A stretch of 64,000 bases of DNA from Defluviitaleaceae bacterium (GTDB lineage: Bacteria > Bacillota > Clostridia > Lachnospirales > WQUN01): positions 49,624 through 113,623 of the forward strand of contig WRAH01000006.1 in the NCBI GenBank assembly GCA_009780315.1, in the 5' to 3' direction. The notes under the pieces are model-generated. The model did no database searches and was not told the origin of the DNA. It was given only the letters and a program-made list of their open reading frames with translations. Made by a program: the position numbers and the translations under genes. Shown here one piece after another: positions 8,372 to 14,960 of this stretch (position 1 is its first letter; the number at the start of each line of letters is the position of its first letter).

Positions 8372-8946
8372 TGTTTATGAAAAATGTTGCAGTAAAAATT
8401 ACTGACCGCTTAGAAAGGCAAGGTATATTTGAGCCTACCGATAGAGAAATTTATCTTTTTGGTACACAACTTGGATTAAACCTCTTGCTTCACTTAATGA
8501 CTATGACATTAGTTGGTTTAATGATAGGGTCATTTTGGCATATAGTGATTTTCTTGCTCGCATATATGCCTTTAAGAAGTTTTTCCGGCGGATACCATGC
8601 AAAAACACAGTTAAAGTGCTATATCATATCTACTATAATGATTGCATTTGTAGGTCTTGCGTCTAGGTTTATAACCTTCAATAGCATTTTACTTGGTGTG
8701 CTTCTTTTGATGTTTGGTATAGTCATTATGTTAATTTCACCAATAGGCAATAAAAATAAATCACTTGATGATTTGGAAATAAAAGTATATGGGAGAAAAG
8801 CCCGCTTCATATGTATAGTTGAATTATCTGTAGCTATAATTACCTTACTTATAGGTATGCAGTTCATCACAACAGGTATTTTTTGGGCTTTTTCCATGGT
8901 ATTATTACTATTGGTACTAGAAAAATTGTTTGGCAGTAAAATATAA
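8371..8946 (+). CDS. agrB: AgrB-like pheromone-processing membrane endopeptidase
   Basis: A 191-residue protein with about five membrane segments. It carries the AgrB catalytic pair His76 and Cys83 in GGYHAKTQLKC, preceded by the conserved basic/aromatic stretch (MPLRSFSGGYH). AgrB cuts the AgrD C-terminal tail and forms the thiolactone ring. The start overlaps the agrD stop and has no ribosome site of its own, so translation is likely coupled. A second in-frame ATG lies two codons on. It ends 1 bp before a strong terminator. Confidence 0.92.
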   Translation: MFMKNVAVKITDRLERQGIFEPTDREIYLFGTQLGLNLLLHLMTMTLVGLMIGSFWHIVIFLLAYMPLRSFSGGYHAKTQLKCYIISTIMIAFVGLASRFITFNSILLGVLLLMFGIVIMLISPIGNKNKSLDDLEIKVYGRKARFICIVELSVAIITLLIGMQFITTGIFWAFSMVLLLLVLEKLFGSKI

Positions 8947-8995
8947 AAAGAGCTTGTTTAGGTCATTTAAAATGTGTAACCTAAACAAGCTCTTT
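8947..8995. terminator. Bidirectional terminator after agrB
   Basis: A perfect 17-bp stem (AAAGAGCTTGTTTAGGT at 8947-8963 and its complement at 8979-8995). T-rich tracts flank it on both strands, so it can end agrDB from the left and, less directly, the radical SAM gene from the right. Confidence 0.85.
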
Positions 8996-9054
8996 ATCCT
9001 CATGTCGCGAGAGAAACTTGAGAATGAACCGGGGTTCACTGGAAAATAGACTTC

Positions 9055-10359
9055 TTATTTCATATGTTTTTGCTCATAGTGAATCTCTAATAGGTCTTTT
9101 ATATGGCTTTTGATATACGTGCATGTTTCTCGCTTTACCATATCGCGATTGCTATACATGCGTGCTTTTGGACATCCTCCATTACATATAGGGAAAAAGA
9201 AACACGCTAGACAAGTTTTGCTTTCTAAATTAGAGACACCTACCATGCTATTTGCAATGAGTGCTATGTTCCAAATTTTGGTGTTATTTATATTGCCTAC
9301 AATTTCTTTGTCAATGCCTAAATCATCCCAACATTTATAAATTTCTCCGTGAGGGCCTACGACATATGCATTTTTTTTACTTAAATAGCATCCCCCTATT
9401 TTCTTTATGGGGAATATTTCAAGGGCATGTATACCATAGTCACGAGCTAATTCAAAAATAAACTTTCCTTTTTTATATGGGTCGAAATGACAACCAATGT
9501 CTGGACTTTGCTTATCATCTACAAAACCTGGGTAAACGCGTATGCTTCTATCAAATTTATCTGAGTATATATCTTTGAAGTACTGATATACCTCGACAAA
9601 TTCACTACTGTTATTGGTGTCTACATTTACCCGTAAGCTAAGGCATCCATGCCAATCCGAGTTCATTAACTTATTTATATTTTCAAGAATTTTGTCGTAC
9701 GTACCTTCTTTGTTAATTAAATGACGACGACTATCGTGTGTTTTTTTGATGCCATCAATCGTAATTTGTACATGCGAAATCTTTAGTTGGTTTAGATTTT
9801 CTATAACATCACCAGAAAGTTCATATCCATTTGTCACCATGTCAGCAGAATATTTAATGCCTAGCGCATCTATTTTTTTACTAATATTTTTAATTTTATT
9901 AAACTCAAGTAGAGGTTCTCCACCATACCAAGTAATAAATACTTTATTTACTAATTTATGATTTTTAATAAACGTTATAAGATTGTCTTCAATTTCATCA
10001 GACATTTTTGATGGAACTCTATTTTTCTCATAACAATATGCGCAATCAAAATTACATTCCTTTGTTGGTGCTACTGTTAAATAAAGCTTGTCTGATGAAT
10101 AATTTATTGTCAGTGCTTTCATCTTCAGTATATTTACAAGGTCATCATCTTGCCCATCATCAATAAGAAATCCTCCAAGCCTTAGCTTAAAAAATAAATC
10201 GGGCTTATCTGAAAAATCCATATTGGGACTCTTCTGAATTTGTTTAGCAATTTCTGCTGTTTTATCATCCATTTGCACGAATGTATTAGAACCAGAGTTA
10301 TACAATAACCAGCCATTTCTCTTAGATTCAAACATTAAATTGTATCGTGACCACTCCAT
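9055..10359 (-). CDS. Radical SAM/SPASM peptide maturase
   Basis: A 434-residue enzyme. Residues 1-90 form a leader-binding-like N-terminal region. The radical SAM motif is C102-x3-C106-x2-C109 (CNFDCAYC), followed by YGGEPLL and a TIDG strand. The C-terminal third is a SPASM domain: Cys in GGCYLS, KCWDDLG, then CLACFFFPICNGGCP and a last Cys in RETC. SPASM maturases bind auxiliary Fe-S clusters and crosslink or epimerise RiPP precursors. The start at 10359 is chosen because AGAAAGGAA is 8 nt upstream; the longer frame to 10422 has no site. The gene lies between agrB and the NHLP operon and has its own promoter. The exact modification cannot be predicted. Confidence 0.86.
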   Translation of the reverse strand: MEWSRYNLMFESKRNGWLLYNSGSNTFVQMDDKTAEIAKQIQKSPNMDFSDKPDLFFKLRLGGFLIDDGQDDDLVNILKMKALTINYSSDKLYLTVAPTKECNFDCAYCYEKNRVPSKMSDEIEDNLITFIKNHKLVNKVFITWYGGEPLLEFNKIKNISKKIDALGIKYSADMVTNGYELSGDVIENLNQLKISHVQITIDGIKKTHDSRRHLINKEGTYDKILENINKLMNSDWHGCLSLRVNVDTNNSSEFVEVYQYFKDIYSDKFDRSIRVYPGFVDDKQSPDIGCHFDPYKKGKFIFELARDYGIHALEIFPIKKIGGCYLSKKNAYVVGPHGEIYKCWDDLGIDKEIVGNINNTKIWNIALIANSMVGVSNLESKTCLACFFFPICNGGCPKARMYSNRDMVKRETCTYIKSHIKDLLEIHYEQKHMK

Positions 10360-10471
10360 AAAGGCATTTCCTTTCTCTTTTATAAATAATAACCAATAGC
10401 ACTGGTTATCCAACAATTGCACCTACAACATAAGTATCACAAGATATTAAATTGATAACACTTTTTTGCAT

Positions 10472-10494
10472 TGCCCATTATAATACCATGGGCA
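10472..10494 (-). promoter_or_regulatory. Promoter and possible operator of the radical SAM gene
   Basis: A perfect -10 hexamer TATAAT (minus strand, 10482-10477) is straddled by an inverted repeat TGCCCA-N11-TGGGCA (10472-10477 and 10489-10494). No convincing -35 is seen. The repeat over the -10 could be a repressor site. The rest of the 10360-10549 gap holds no gene that I can see, and no clear LytTR box pair. Confidence 0.35.
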
Positions 10495-10544
10495 TTTGTT
10501 ATTGCTGGATTGCGTAATCCCATTTCTGTAATCAAGGATTATTA

Positions 10545-10592
10545 TGTTCAAAAATAACGATGACATCTACAAGACTATCATCGTTATTTAGT
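10545..10592 (-). terminator. Terminator of the precursor operon
   Basis: A 12-bp perfect stem (10552-10563 with 10578-10589, AAATAACGATGA and complement) with a 14-nt loop. On the minus strand it is followed by TTATTTTTG. It closes the operon that starts with the NHLP precursor at 12393. Confidence 0.8.
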
Positions 10593-10649
10593 GTATAGCT
10601 ATCTTCAAAACCCTTGCAAGTGGTAGGTATCCAAATGTGATAATGATAG

Positions 10650-10721
10650 TCAATGCAATATAACTAATGTCTTAAATTTGCGCAATGCTTTGCGATTGAT
10701 ACCGAATAGTTCCTTACCCAT
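10650..10721 (-). CDS. Very short ORF (23 aa), possibly a frameshifted small membrane protein
   Basis: An ATG at 10721 follows a good GGAGG by 9 nt and opens 23 codons (MGKELFGINRKALRKFKTLV...). Just past its end, another frame encodes a hydrophobic stretch (ALTIIITFGYLPLARVLKI) before a stop near 10598. Joining the two would give a one-pass membrane protein of about 45 residues with a basic N-terminus. This suggests a single-base shift, but I cannot tell a real frameshift from chance. It is the last item before the operon terminator. Confidence 0.3.
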   Translation of the reverse strand: MGKELFGINRKALRKFKTLVILH

Positions 10722-10725
10722 AACA

Positions 10726-11565
10726 TTATCCTCCATAGGTTAATAATTCTTTTTTACATAAAAAATCAATACGTTGAATGTTGCTAAGTTGCAAAAAATC
10801 TTCACTTTTTGACCAATCTTCTATCCACGTTGACGCAAGATGTGCCAGTGTTTCTACAACTTTTGCTGCTGCTGGGCTTAAATTTTCTATATAAATTTGC
10901 ATACGTCCTTGATGAAGAAATTTCATGAAATAATCTGCTTTATACCATGAAAACGATTCCCACATACCACAAAAATCTGCAATCAATTCATCATGCAAAT
11001 TGTTTTGTGACGAACCATGAAATTGTTTGGTATAGTAGTGGGCGCATTCATGAAATTTACGCAATACCAAAGACTTTTTACGCCATATTGCATCATCTAG
11101 CCCTATTGATTCTGCGGGCAGGTTACTATAAGGTTTATGTGAGAGGATAATAAAACGATTTTGCTTTCCAAACGCAAAGGATGCACCTTGTTTTTTGATG
11201 TGGGGATATGGTTGACCTTTGTGTACGATATTTAAAACCAAACTCTCGAAATCAGTATCCGATGATGCAGTGATGATGGGGATTTTCCCCGCAAAGGAAT
11301 CATAAATTTCAAATTCTATTTCCTCTGGTTTATTAAAAGGAATTTGCAAATCACTTCGGACAAGATGTTGATTTATAGCAAATGCCACTCCATTTTCTTT
11401 GGCAGTGGTTAGCAGTGGTGTCCAGCGAGTCAAATATTCATCATCACTTGGTTTTGGACTGTATGAGAAGGCATTAGCCGTATACTCAAGCAAAGCGTCC
11501 ATATCATCTGATGTTGCGCCTAACTTTTTTAAAATTGTTTTTTTATCATCTATTGATAAAATCAC
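10726..11565 (-). CDS. Putative zinc metalloprotease in the NHLP operon (HExxH)
   Basis: A 279-residue soluble protein with no signal peptide. It contains H172-E-C-A-H176, a classic zinc-protease motif, followed by E193-LIAD197, an arrangement like the E..AD third-ligand region of ImmA/IrrE and related proteins. The rest is not recognised. GTG start with AAGGAGG 9 nt upstream. It sits 20 bp after the membrane-anchored protein gene in the precursor operon. It may trim the leader or core, act on a regulator, or give immunity; the exporter already has its own leader peptidase, so leader removal would be partly redundant. Function is inference. Confidence 0.6.
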   Translation of the reverse strand: MILSIDDKKTILKKLGATSDDMDALLEYTANAFSYSPKPSDDEYLTRWTPLLTTAKENGVAFAINQHLVRSDLQIPFNKPEEIEFEIYDSFAGKIPIITASSDTDFESLVLNIVHKGQPYPHIKKQGASFAFGKQNRFIILSHKPYSNLPAESIGLDDAIWRKKSLVLRKFHECAHYYTKQFHGSSQNNLHDELIADFCGMWESFSWYKADYFMKFLHQGRMQIYIENLSPAAAKVVETLAHLASTWIEDWSKSEDFLQLSNIQRIDFLCKKELLTYGG

Positions 11566-11585
11566 GTGGTCAAACCTCCTTCACA

Positions 11586-12041
11586 TCATTGCCAATGCAC
11601 TTCAATAGATACGTTTTCTGCTTCAACAAAAAGAATCCGCATTTCAATACGGCGAGATTCAAAAATATCTACAATATAATCCCCAATCATTTCCTTGTGA
11701 TTGCTTTCGCTTAAATCAAAAGTGTACGATACATTCCCTTGGGTTATTGTGAGTGACATCCCGCCGCTTGAAATACTACTTTCCAAAAATAAATTGTCTA
11801 AGGTTATCTGATGAGGTTCAATAAAGATAGCGGCATTACCATTGGCTTCATCCGCAGAAAAATACCAGCCTTCACTGTTAGTCCTTTGAGAAACATTTGT
11901 AAATGTACCGGAACGTACACGTCTAATATCTCCTAAAAGACCCATTGAATTGATTATCAAAGGGGCACCAATGGATAATATGAGCATTCCAACAAGGGAT
12001 GCCAGTAAAATTTTTGTATATTTTTTTGAAGTTTTCTCCAT
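11586..12041 (-). CDS. Membrane-anchored protein of the NHLP operon (unknown function)
   Basis: A 151-residue protein not recognised as a family member. Residues ~10-33 form one membrane segment or uncleaved signal anchor (ILLASLVGMLILSIGAPLII). The remaining ~115 residues are predicted outside and look beta-rich with Ser/Thr-rich strands and no Cys. GAGGAGAT lies before the ATG. It follows the precursor by 52 bp and precedes the HExxH protein by 20 bp. An immunity or self-sensing protein is one idea that fits its place and topology, but nothing in the sequence proves it. Confidence 0.55.
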   Translation of the reverse strand: MEKTSKKYTKILLASLVGMLILSIGAPLIINSMGLLGDIRRVRSGTFTNVSQRTNSEGWYFSADEANGNAAIFIEPHQITLDNLFLESSISSGGMSLTITQGNVSYTFDLSESNHKEMIGDYIVDIFESRRIEMRILFVEAENVSIEVHWQ

Positions 12042-12093
12042 TGATTATCTCCTCAAATTGACTGCCTATGCCCATGATTAAAGCTGTTATACA

Positions 12094-12393
12094 TTATTTG
12101 CAGGCATAAGCACCACAGTCACCATTGATGTCACTGTAGGCATTGATACCGCCTGCCACATTGTCCAAATCATCATCAGAAAGTTCACCTGACAACTGGG
12201 GTAGTGTAATGGTTAGTGAATGGTCATTTTCAATCACATTGATATTGTAGCCTTCTGGAATGGCTTTGCCTGTCAGCTTTTCAATGGCTTGAATAGGGTT
12301 TTTTAACAATTCTGCCTTAAACGTCTTGTCAACTGTGGCAAGTTCTTGCACCTTTAAGTATGTTGCAGTAATTTCTGCTTGTGTCCAATTCAT
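12094..12393 (-). CDS. NHLP-family RiPP precursor peptide
   Basis: A 99-residue precursor. The leader (residues 1-82) resembles the alpha subunit of nitrile hydratase: a helical start, KAELLKNPIQAIEKLTG and a hydrophobic strand INVIENDHSLTITLP. It ends with an acidic stretch and the cut site LDNVAGG (Gly81-Gly82). The presumed core is 17 residues (83-99, INAYSDINGDCGAYACK) with Cys93 and Cys98 and two Tyr. GAGG ribosome site (CTAGGAGGAAAATC) before the ATG. It heads its operon and has a LytTR-type box and a GATAAT -10 upstream. Modification by the radical SAM enzyme at 9055-10359 and export by the NHLM transporters at 1-2960 are inferred from proximity and matching classes. Confidence 0.88.
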   Translation of the reverse strand: MNWTQAEITATYLKVQELATVDKTFKAELLKNPIQAIEKLTGKAIPEGYNINVIENDHSLTITLPQLSGELSDDDLDNVAGGINAYSDINGDCGAYACK

Positions 12394-12473
12394 GATTTTC
12401 CTCCTAGAAAATTAAATTTCATTCAACGACTTCATGTGACTTTATTTCTTTTATTTCATAAAATTTTGCTAAT

Positions 12474-12538
12474 ATTATCATGAACCACTTGTGAATATAG
12501 AAAATTGGTCATAATGCATATTACCTTATGTAGCAACT
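12474..12538 (-). promoter_or_regulatory. Candidate LytTR boxes and promoter of the NHLP precursor operon
   Basis: On the minus strand AGTTGCTACA (12538-12529) matches the agrD box at 9 of 10 positions, including flanking TG. A degenerate second half-site CATTATGACC lies 22 bp on (12516-12507). A -10 hexamer GATAAT follows at 12479-12474, 27 bp after the second box; at agrD the gap to an identical GATAAT is 26 bp. The remaining 228-bp gap between the sirtuin and precursor genes has no other gene. Confidence 0.5.
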
Positions 12539-12589
12539 CATATATAAATTATATTTTATGTTGAATGTGTCACACCATTGCAAAAAAAT

Positions 12590-12623
12590 AAAGCATCGTA
12601 ACCTTTTCAGATTACGATACTTT
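12590..12623 (-). terminator. Terminator of the sirtuin gene
   Basis: Stem of 12 bp with one mismatch (12590-12601 with 12612-12623), followed on the minus strand by TTTATTTTTTTG. It overlaps the last two bases of the sirtuin gene. Confidence 0.75.
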
Positions 12624-13335
12624 AAATCATGCTTAAAACATGACCAATATTGTTGTGTATGCGTAAGTTAGCCTGATTATCATATGGTGTTTTTGAGTTA
12701 TTGATTAACACAAGCTTATCACCATTGTAATGATTGACCAGTGACGCAGCAGGATATACTGACAGAGATGTTCCGCCAACCATTAACATATCTGCTTGGG
12801 ATACAAGTTTTATGGCTTGGGTTAAAATGTCATGGTTTAGTGATTCTTCATATAAAACCACATCGGGTTTAATCACACCACCGCATTCACAGGTAGGAAT
12901 ATCATGGGCGTGAATGATATCTACATGATAGAACTTTGTACATTGCATACAATGGTTGCGATATACTGAGCCGTGTAGCTCCAACACATTTTTACTTCCT
13001 GCCATTTGGTGCAAACCATCAATATTTTGCGTAATGACTGCTTTTAGCTTTCCTTGGCTTTCAAGTTTGCTTAGTGCAATGTGGGCTTGGTTCGGTTTTA
13101 CATCCATGTTGACCATTTTATTTTTGTAAAAATTATAAAAATCTTTTGTGTTGCTTTTAAAGAAGGTATGCGACAACATTATTTCTGGTGGGTACTTGTA
13201 TGTTTGATGATATAATCCATCTATACTGCGAAAATCAGGTATCCCACTTTCAGTAGACACCCCTGCCCCGCCAAAGAAAACAATGTTTTTACTGTCTTTT
13301 ACTAAACTTTTTAATAATTTAATCGGTTCTTCCAT
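12622..13335 (-). CDS. cobB: Sirtuin, NAD-dependent protein deacylase
   Basis: A 237-residue Sir2-family enzyme, normal length for the bacterial class. It has the NAD-binding GAGVSTESGIPDFRS near residue 23, QNIDGLH with the catalytic His nearby in LELHGS, and a zinc site made by two Cys pairs (CMQC and CEC). It removes acyl groups from lysines in cytoplasmic proteins using NAD. It is transcribed alone, between terminators, and is unlikely to be part of the peptide locus although it abuts it. Confidence 0.92.
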   Translation of the reverse strand: MEEPIKLLKSLVKDSKNIVFFGGAGVSTESGIPDFRSIDGLYHQTYKYPPEIMLSHTFFKSNTKDFYNFYKNKMVNMDVKPNQAHIALSKLESQGKLKAVITQNIDGLHQMAGSKNVLELHGSVYRNHCMQCTKFYHVDIIHAHDIPTCECGGVIKPDVVLYEESLNHDILTQAIKLVSQADMLMVGGTSLSVYPAASLVNHYNGDKLVLINNSKTPYDNQANLRIHNNIGHVLSMI

Positions 13336-13445
13336 ATGACATGCACGTCCTGTCTCATTTTTATTTGTTTTTTGTATAGGGTTATATTATAAACTGATGT
13401 TGGGTGAAGTAAAAGATTATAGCTTTGAAAAATTAGGCAACAAAA

Positions 13446-13483
13446 AAGGCAGTTTCGTTAAGTCGCTTTAACGAAACTGCCTT
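13446..13483. terminator. Bidirectional terminator after the AbrB-type gene
   Basis: A perfect 16-bp stem with a 6-nt loop (13446-13461 and 13468-13483), with T tracts on both strands. It lies immediately after the regulator gene that ends at 13490. Confidence 0.88.
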
Positions 13484-13489
13484 GATTTT

Positions 13490-13786
13490 TTATGCTGATT
13501 TTAAAATAAGCAAGTTGTCTATAGAGTAAAGTGAAAGCTCATTGTCTGCTGTCCAGTTGAGGTGGTGCATAAGTTCTGGGGGTATTTCTATTCTGCCTAA
13601 TGGGTCAATTTCCCCTGTGTAACAATGGGCAGACGGCTCACCGTCTAAACGCCGCATGATGATAATGGTGTCTACAGGCATAAGAGACACTTGCGTTTTT
13701 GGCTCTAACTTCAAGTCGCGCTTTACTGCACTGGGCAAGACCATCTTTCCTAGAGGGTCAAGTCTTCTGTTGTTGTGTCTTTCCAT
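13490..13786 (-). CDS. AbrB/SpoVT-type DNA-binding regulator with two repeats
   Basis: A 98-residue protein made of two swapped-hairpin repeats: RRLDPLGKMVLPSAVKRDL (from residue 7) and GEIDPLGRIEIPPELMHHL (from ~55). Both show the D-x-x-G-(R/K)-(I/M)-x-(I/L)-P signature. The start at 13786 is preferred because GGAGAGAGG lies about 9 nt upstream; the frame extends to 13894 without a site. Two repeats in one chain differ from AbrB itself, which has one and dimerises. The target is unknown. It is a single-gene unit. Confidence 0.85.
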   Translation of the reverse strand: MERHNNRRLDPLGKMVLPSAVKRDLKLEPKTQVSLMPVDTIIIMRRLDGEPSAHCYTGEIDPLGRIEIPPELMHHLNWTADNELSLYSIDNLLILKSA

Positions 13787-13979
13787 AGTTTGGTACCTCT
13801 CTCCACTTATATTCGCGGCTTTAAAACTTCCACGCAAAGATGGCACCATCACTCTGCACTCCCAAATCGCCCCTTCTACACACACACGACACAATAAAAT
13901 TAAATGAGTTGTACGCTATATCAACTGCTTATACTTTAGCCACTTGTAATGGGGGAATGGAGTGGTGTATAATCAGTTT

Positions 13980-14207
13980 GCCGTGGTGGCAGGTTTAACC
14001 TGTTTGTGCTGAGTGATGGCTGTTGCCCATCACTTGCGTAAGTCCTTTGATGTCTTGTACACATCATAGACCCCACGGCTCCCGCTTTGTTGCTACCGCG
14101 TGTACATATCTTATCCTATCTTTTCTAAAATGTAAAGTTTTTTTGACAAAAAAACAGATGATTGATTCCCAGCCAAGTGCTGTCGTCAATTCATCTGTTT
14201 TTTTTGT
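13980..14207 (+). ncRNA. Candidate structured noncoding RNA
   Basis: About 230 nt without a credible gene folds into a multi-branch layout. A closing stem GCCGTGG (13980-13986) pairs with CCACGGC (14073-14079). It encloses three hairpins: CAGG/CCTG (13990-14002), GTGATGG/CCATCAC (14013-14033) and TGATGT/ACATCA (14048-14066). A promoter with TTGTAA (13944-13949), 18-bp spacer and a perfect TATAAT (13968-13973) lies just upstream, and a terminator ends it at 14154-14208. The minus strand also has a possible promoter (TTTACA-17-TAAGAT), so orientation is not certain. I do not recognise the family; raiA-type and 6S RNAs are models worth testing. Confidence 0.5.
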
Positions 14208-14208
14208 T
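14154..14208. terminator. Bidirectional terminator
   Basis: Stem ACAGATGATTGA (14154-14165) with TCAATTCATCTGT (14196-14208), one base bulged, with T tracts on both sides (TTTTTTTT on the plus strand). It can end the candidate RNA from the left and the toxin-antitoxin unit from the right. The antitoxin stop codon lies inside it. Confidence 0.8.
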
Positions 14209-14395
14209 ATTGTGCTGTTGCTAATGTTTTTTCTTTTCTAATTTGTTCTATTTGGGCTAATCCCTTATCTGCCCCTTGTCTAATGTCGGCTATAAGTTCT
14301 TCAGTAGTCATTCCATAACGTCTTAGTGAATTATATTCCCGAAGACTATATAAATCTTCCATTGTAAAATCAGGACTTAATTTTGGTTTTTCCAT
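14207..14395 (-). CDS. Probable antitoxin partner of the PIN protein
   Basis: A 62-residue charged protein (KLSPDFTMEDLYSLREYNSL...) predicted to be helical, with no recognised DNA-binding fold. It begins 5 bp after the PIN-domain gene and would be translated from the same message. Small proteins of this look (PDFT-x-EDL-x-x-LREYN) often follow this PIN subclass and are taken to be the antitoxin. The order, toxin first, is the reverse of most VapBC pairs. Function is inferred from the pairing. Confidence 0.6.
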   Translation of the reverse strand: MEKPKLSPDFTMEDLYSLREYNSLRRYGMTTEELIADIRQGADKGLAQIEQIRKEKTLATAQ

Positions 14396-14400
14396 TTGCT

Positions 14401-14874
14401 TTACCTCCCACCAATTAGCGCACTTGGCTGGTAAATATCAATTCCATGATAACCAAGCGCGGCACTTATTGAACGGACACCATTGATAGTTTTTATTTTT
14501 ACCATGTGTCTAAAGTTCCAAGATAACAACAATTGACAATCGTTTACTACTGCGCTGGCAATATGAAGACAATCATTATAATGTTTGTTGCTTAAAATCC
14601 CAGCTTCAACTATTTTATTTGCATATGCCCTGATTTCATTATTTACATCAATCAAAGTGTATTCAATTTCTGTCAAATACTCAAATAAACGAGCGCGCTT
14701 GAGTTCGGCATTAGAGGTAATTTCATCAATGACAACATCCGAAATATAGACATCATATAGCCCTTGCTTTATTTCGTCCCATAATACAAGGGTATCATTC
14801 ATCTTATCGGGCGCGTCTTGTTGGTCTAAATGGCTTAAAACCGAGGTTTCGAGGTAAACTTTTAACTTTCTCAT
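14401..14874 (-). CDS. PIN-domain nuclease, VapC-like toxin
   Basis: A 157-residue PIN protein. The first acidic position is Glu9 (VYLETSVLSHL) where many family members have Asp. Later acidic positions are in SDVVIDEI and YNDCLHIASA, followed by SWNFRHMV. PIN toxins cut RNA in the cytoplasm. The start at 14874 is chosen for the AAGGGG about 9 nt upstream and because the fold begins there; an upstream Met at 14964 overlaps the acetyltransferase end. Paired with the small gene at 14207-14395. Confidence 0.78.
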   Translation of the reverse strand: MRKLKVYLETSVLSHLDQQDAPDKMNDTLVLWDEIKQGLYDVYISDVVIDEITSNAELKRARLFEYLTEIEYTLIDVNNEIRAYANKIVEAGILSNKHYNDCLHIASAVVNDCQLLLSWNFRHMVKIKTINGVRSISAALGYHGIDIYQPSALIGGR

Positions 14875-14960
14875 ACTTGACAACCCCTTTTCTAAGGATT
14901 CTATCGTACCATTTTTTAGCTGAATATTCAACAAACATTTTAGTCTATCATGACATTGGG

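Noticed and set aside
10360..10549. LytTR box pair before the radical SAM gene
   Set aside because: Only weak GTTA-like matches are present and the second half-site fails; not enough to claim.
14023..14241. 72-codon plus-strand ORF
   Set aside because: It runs through the hairpins of the RNA candidate and a terminator; the translation has no protein-like features.
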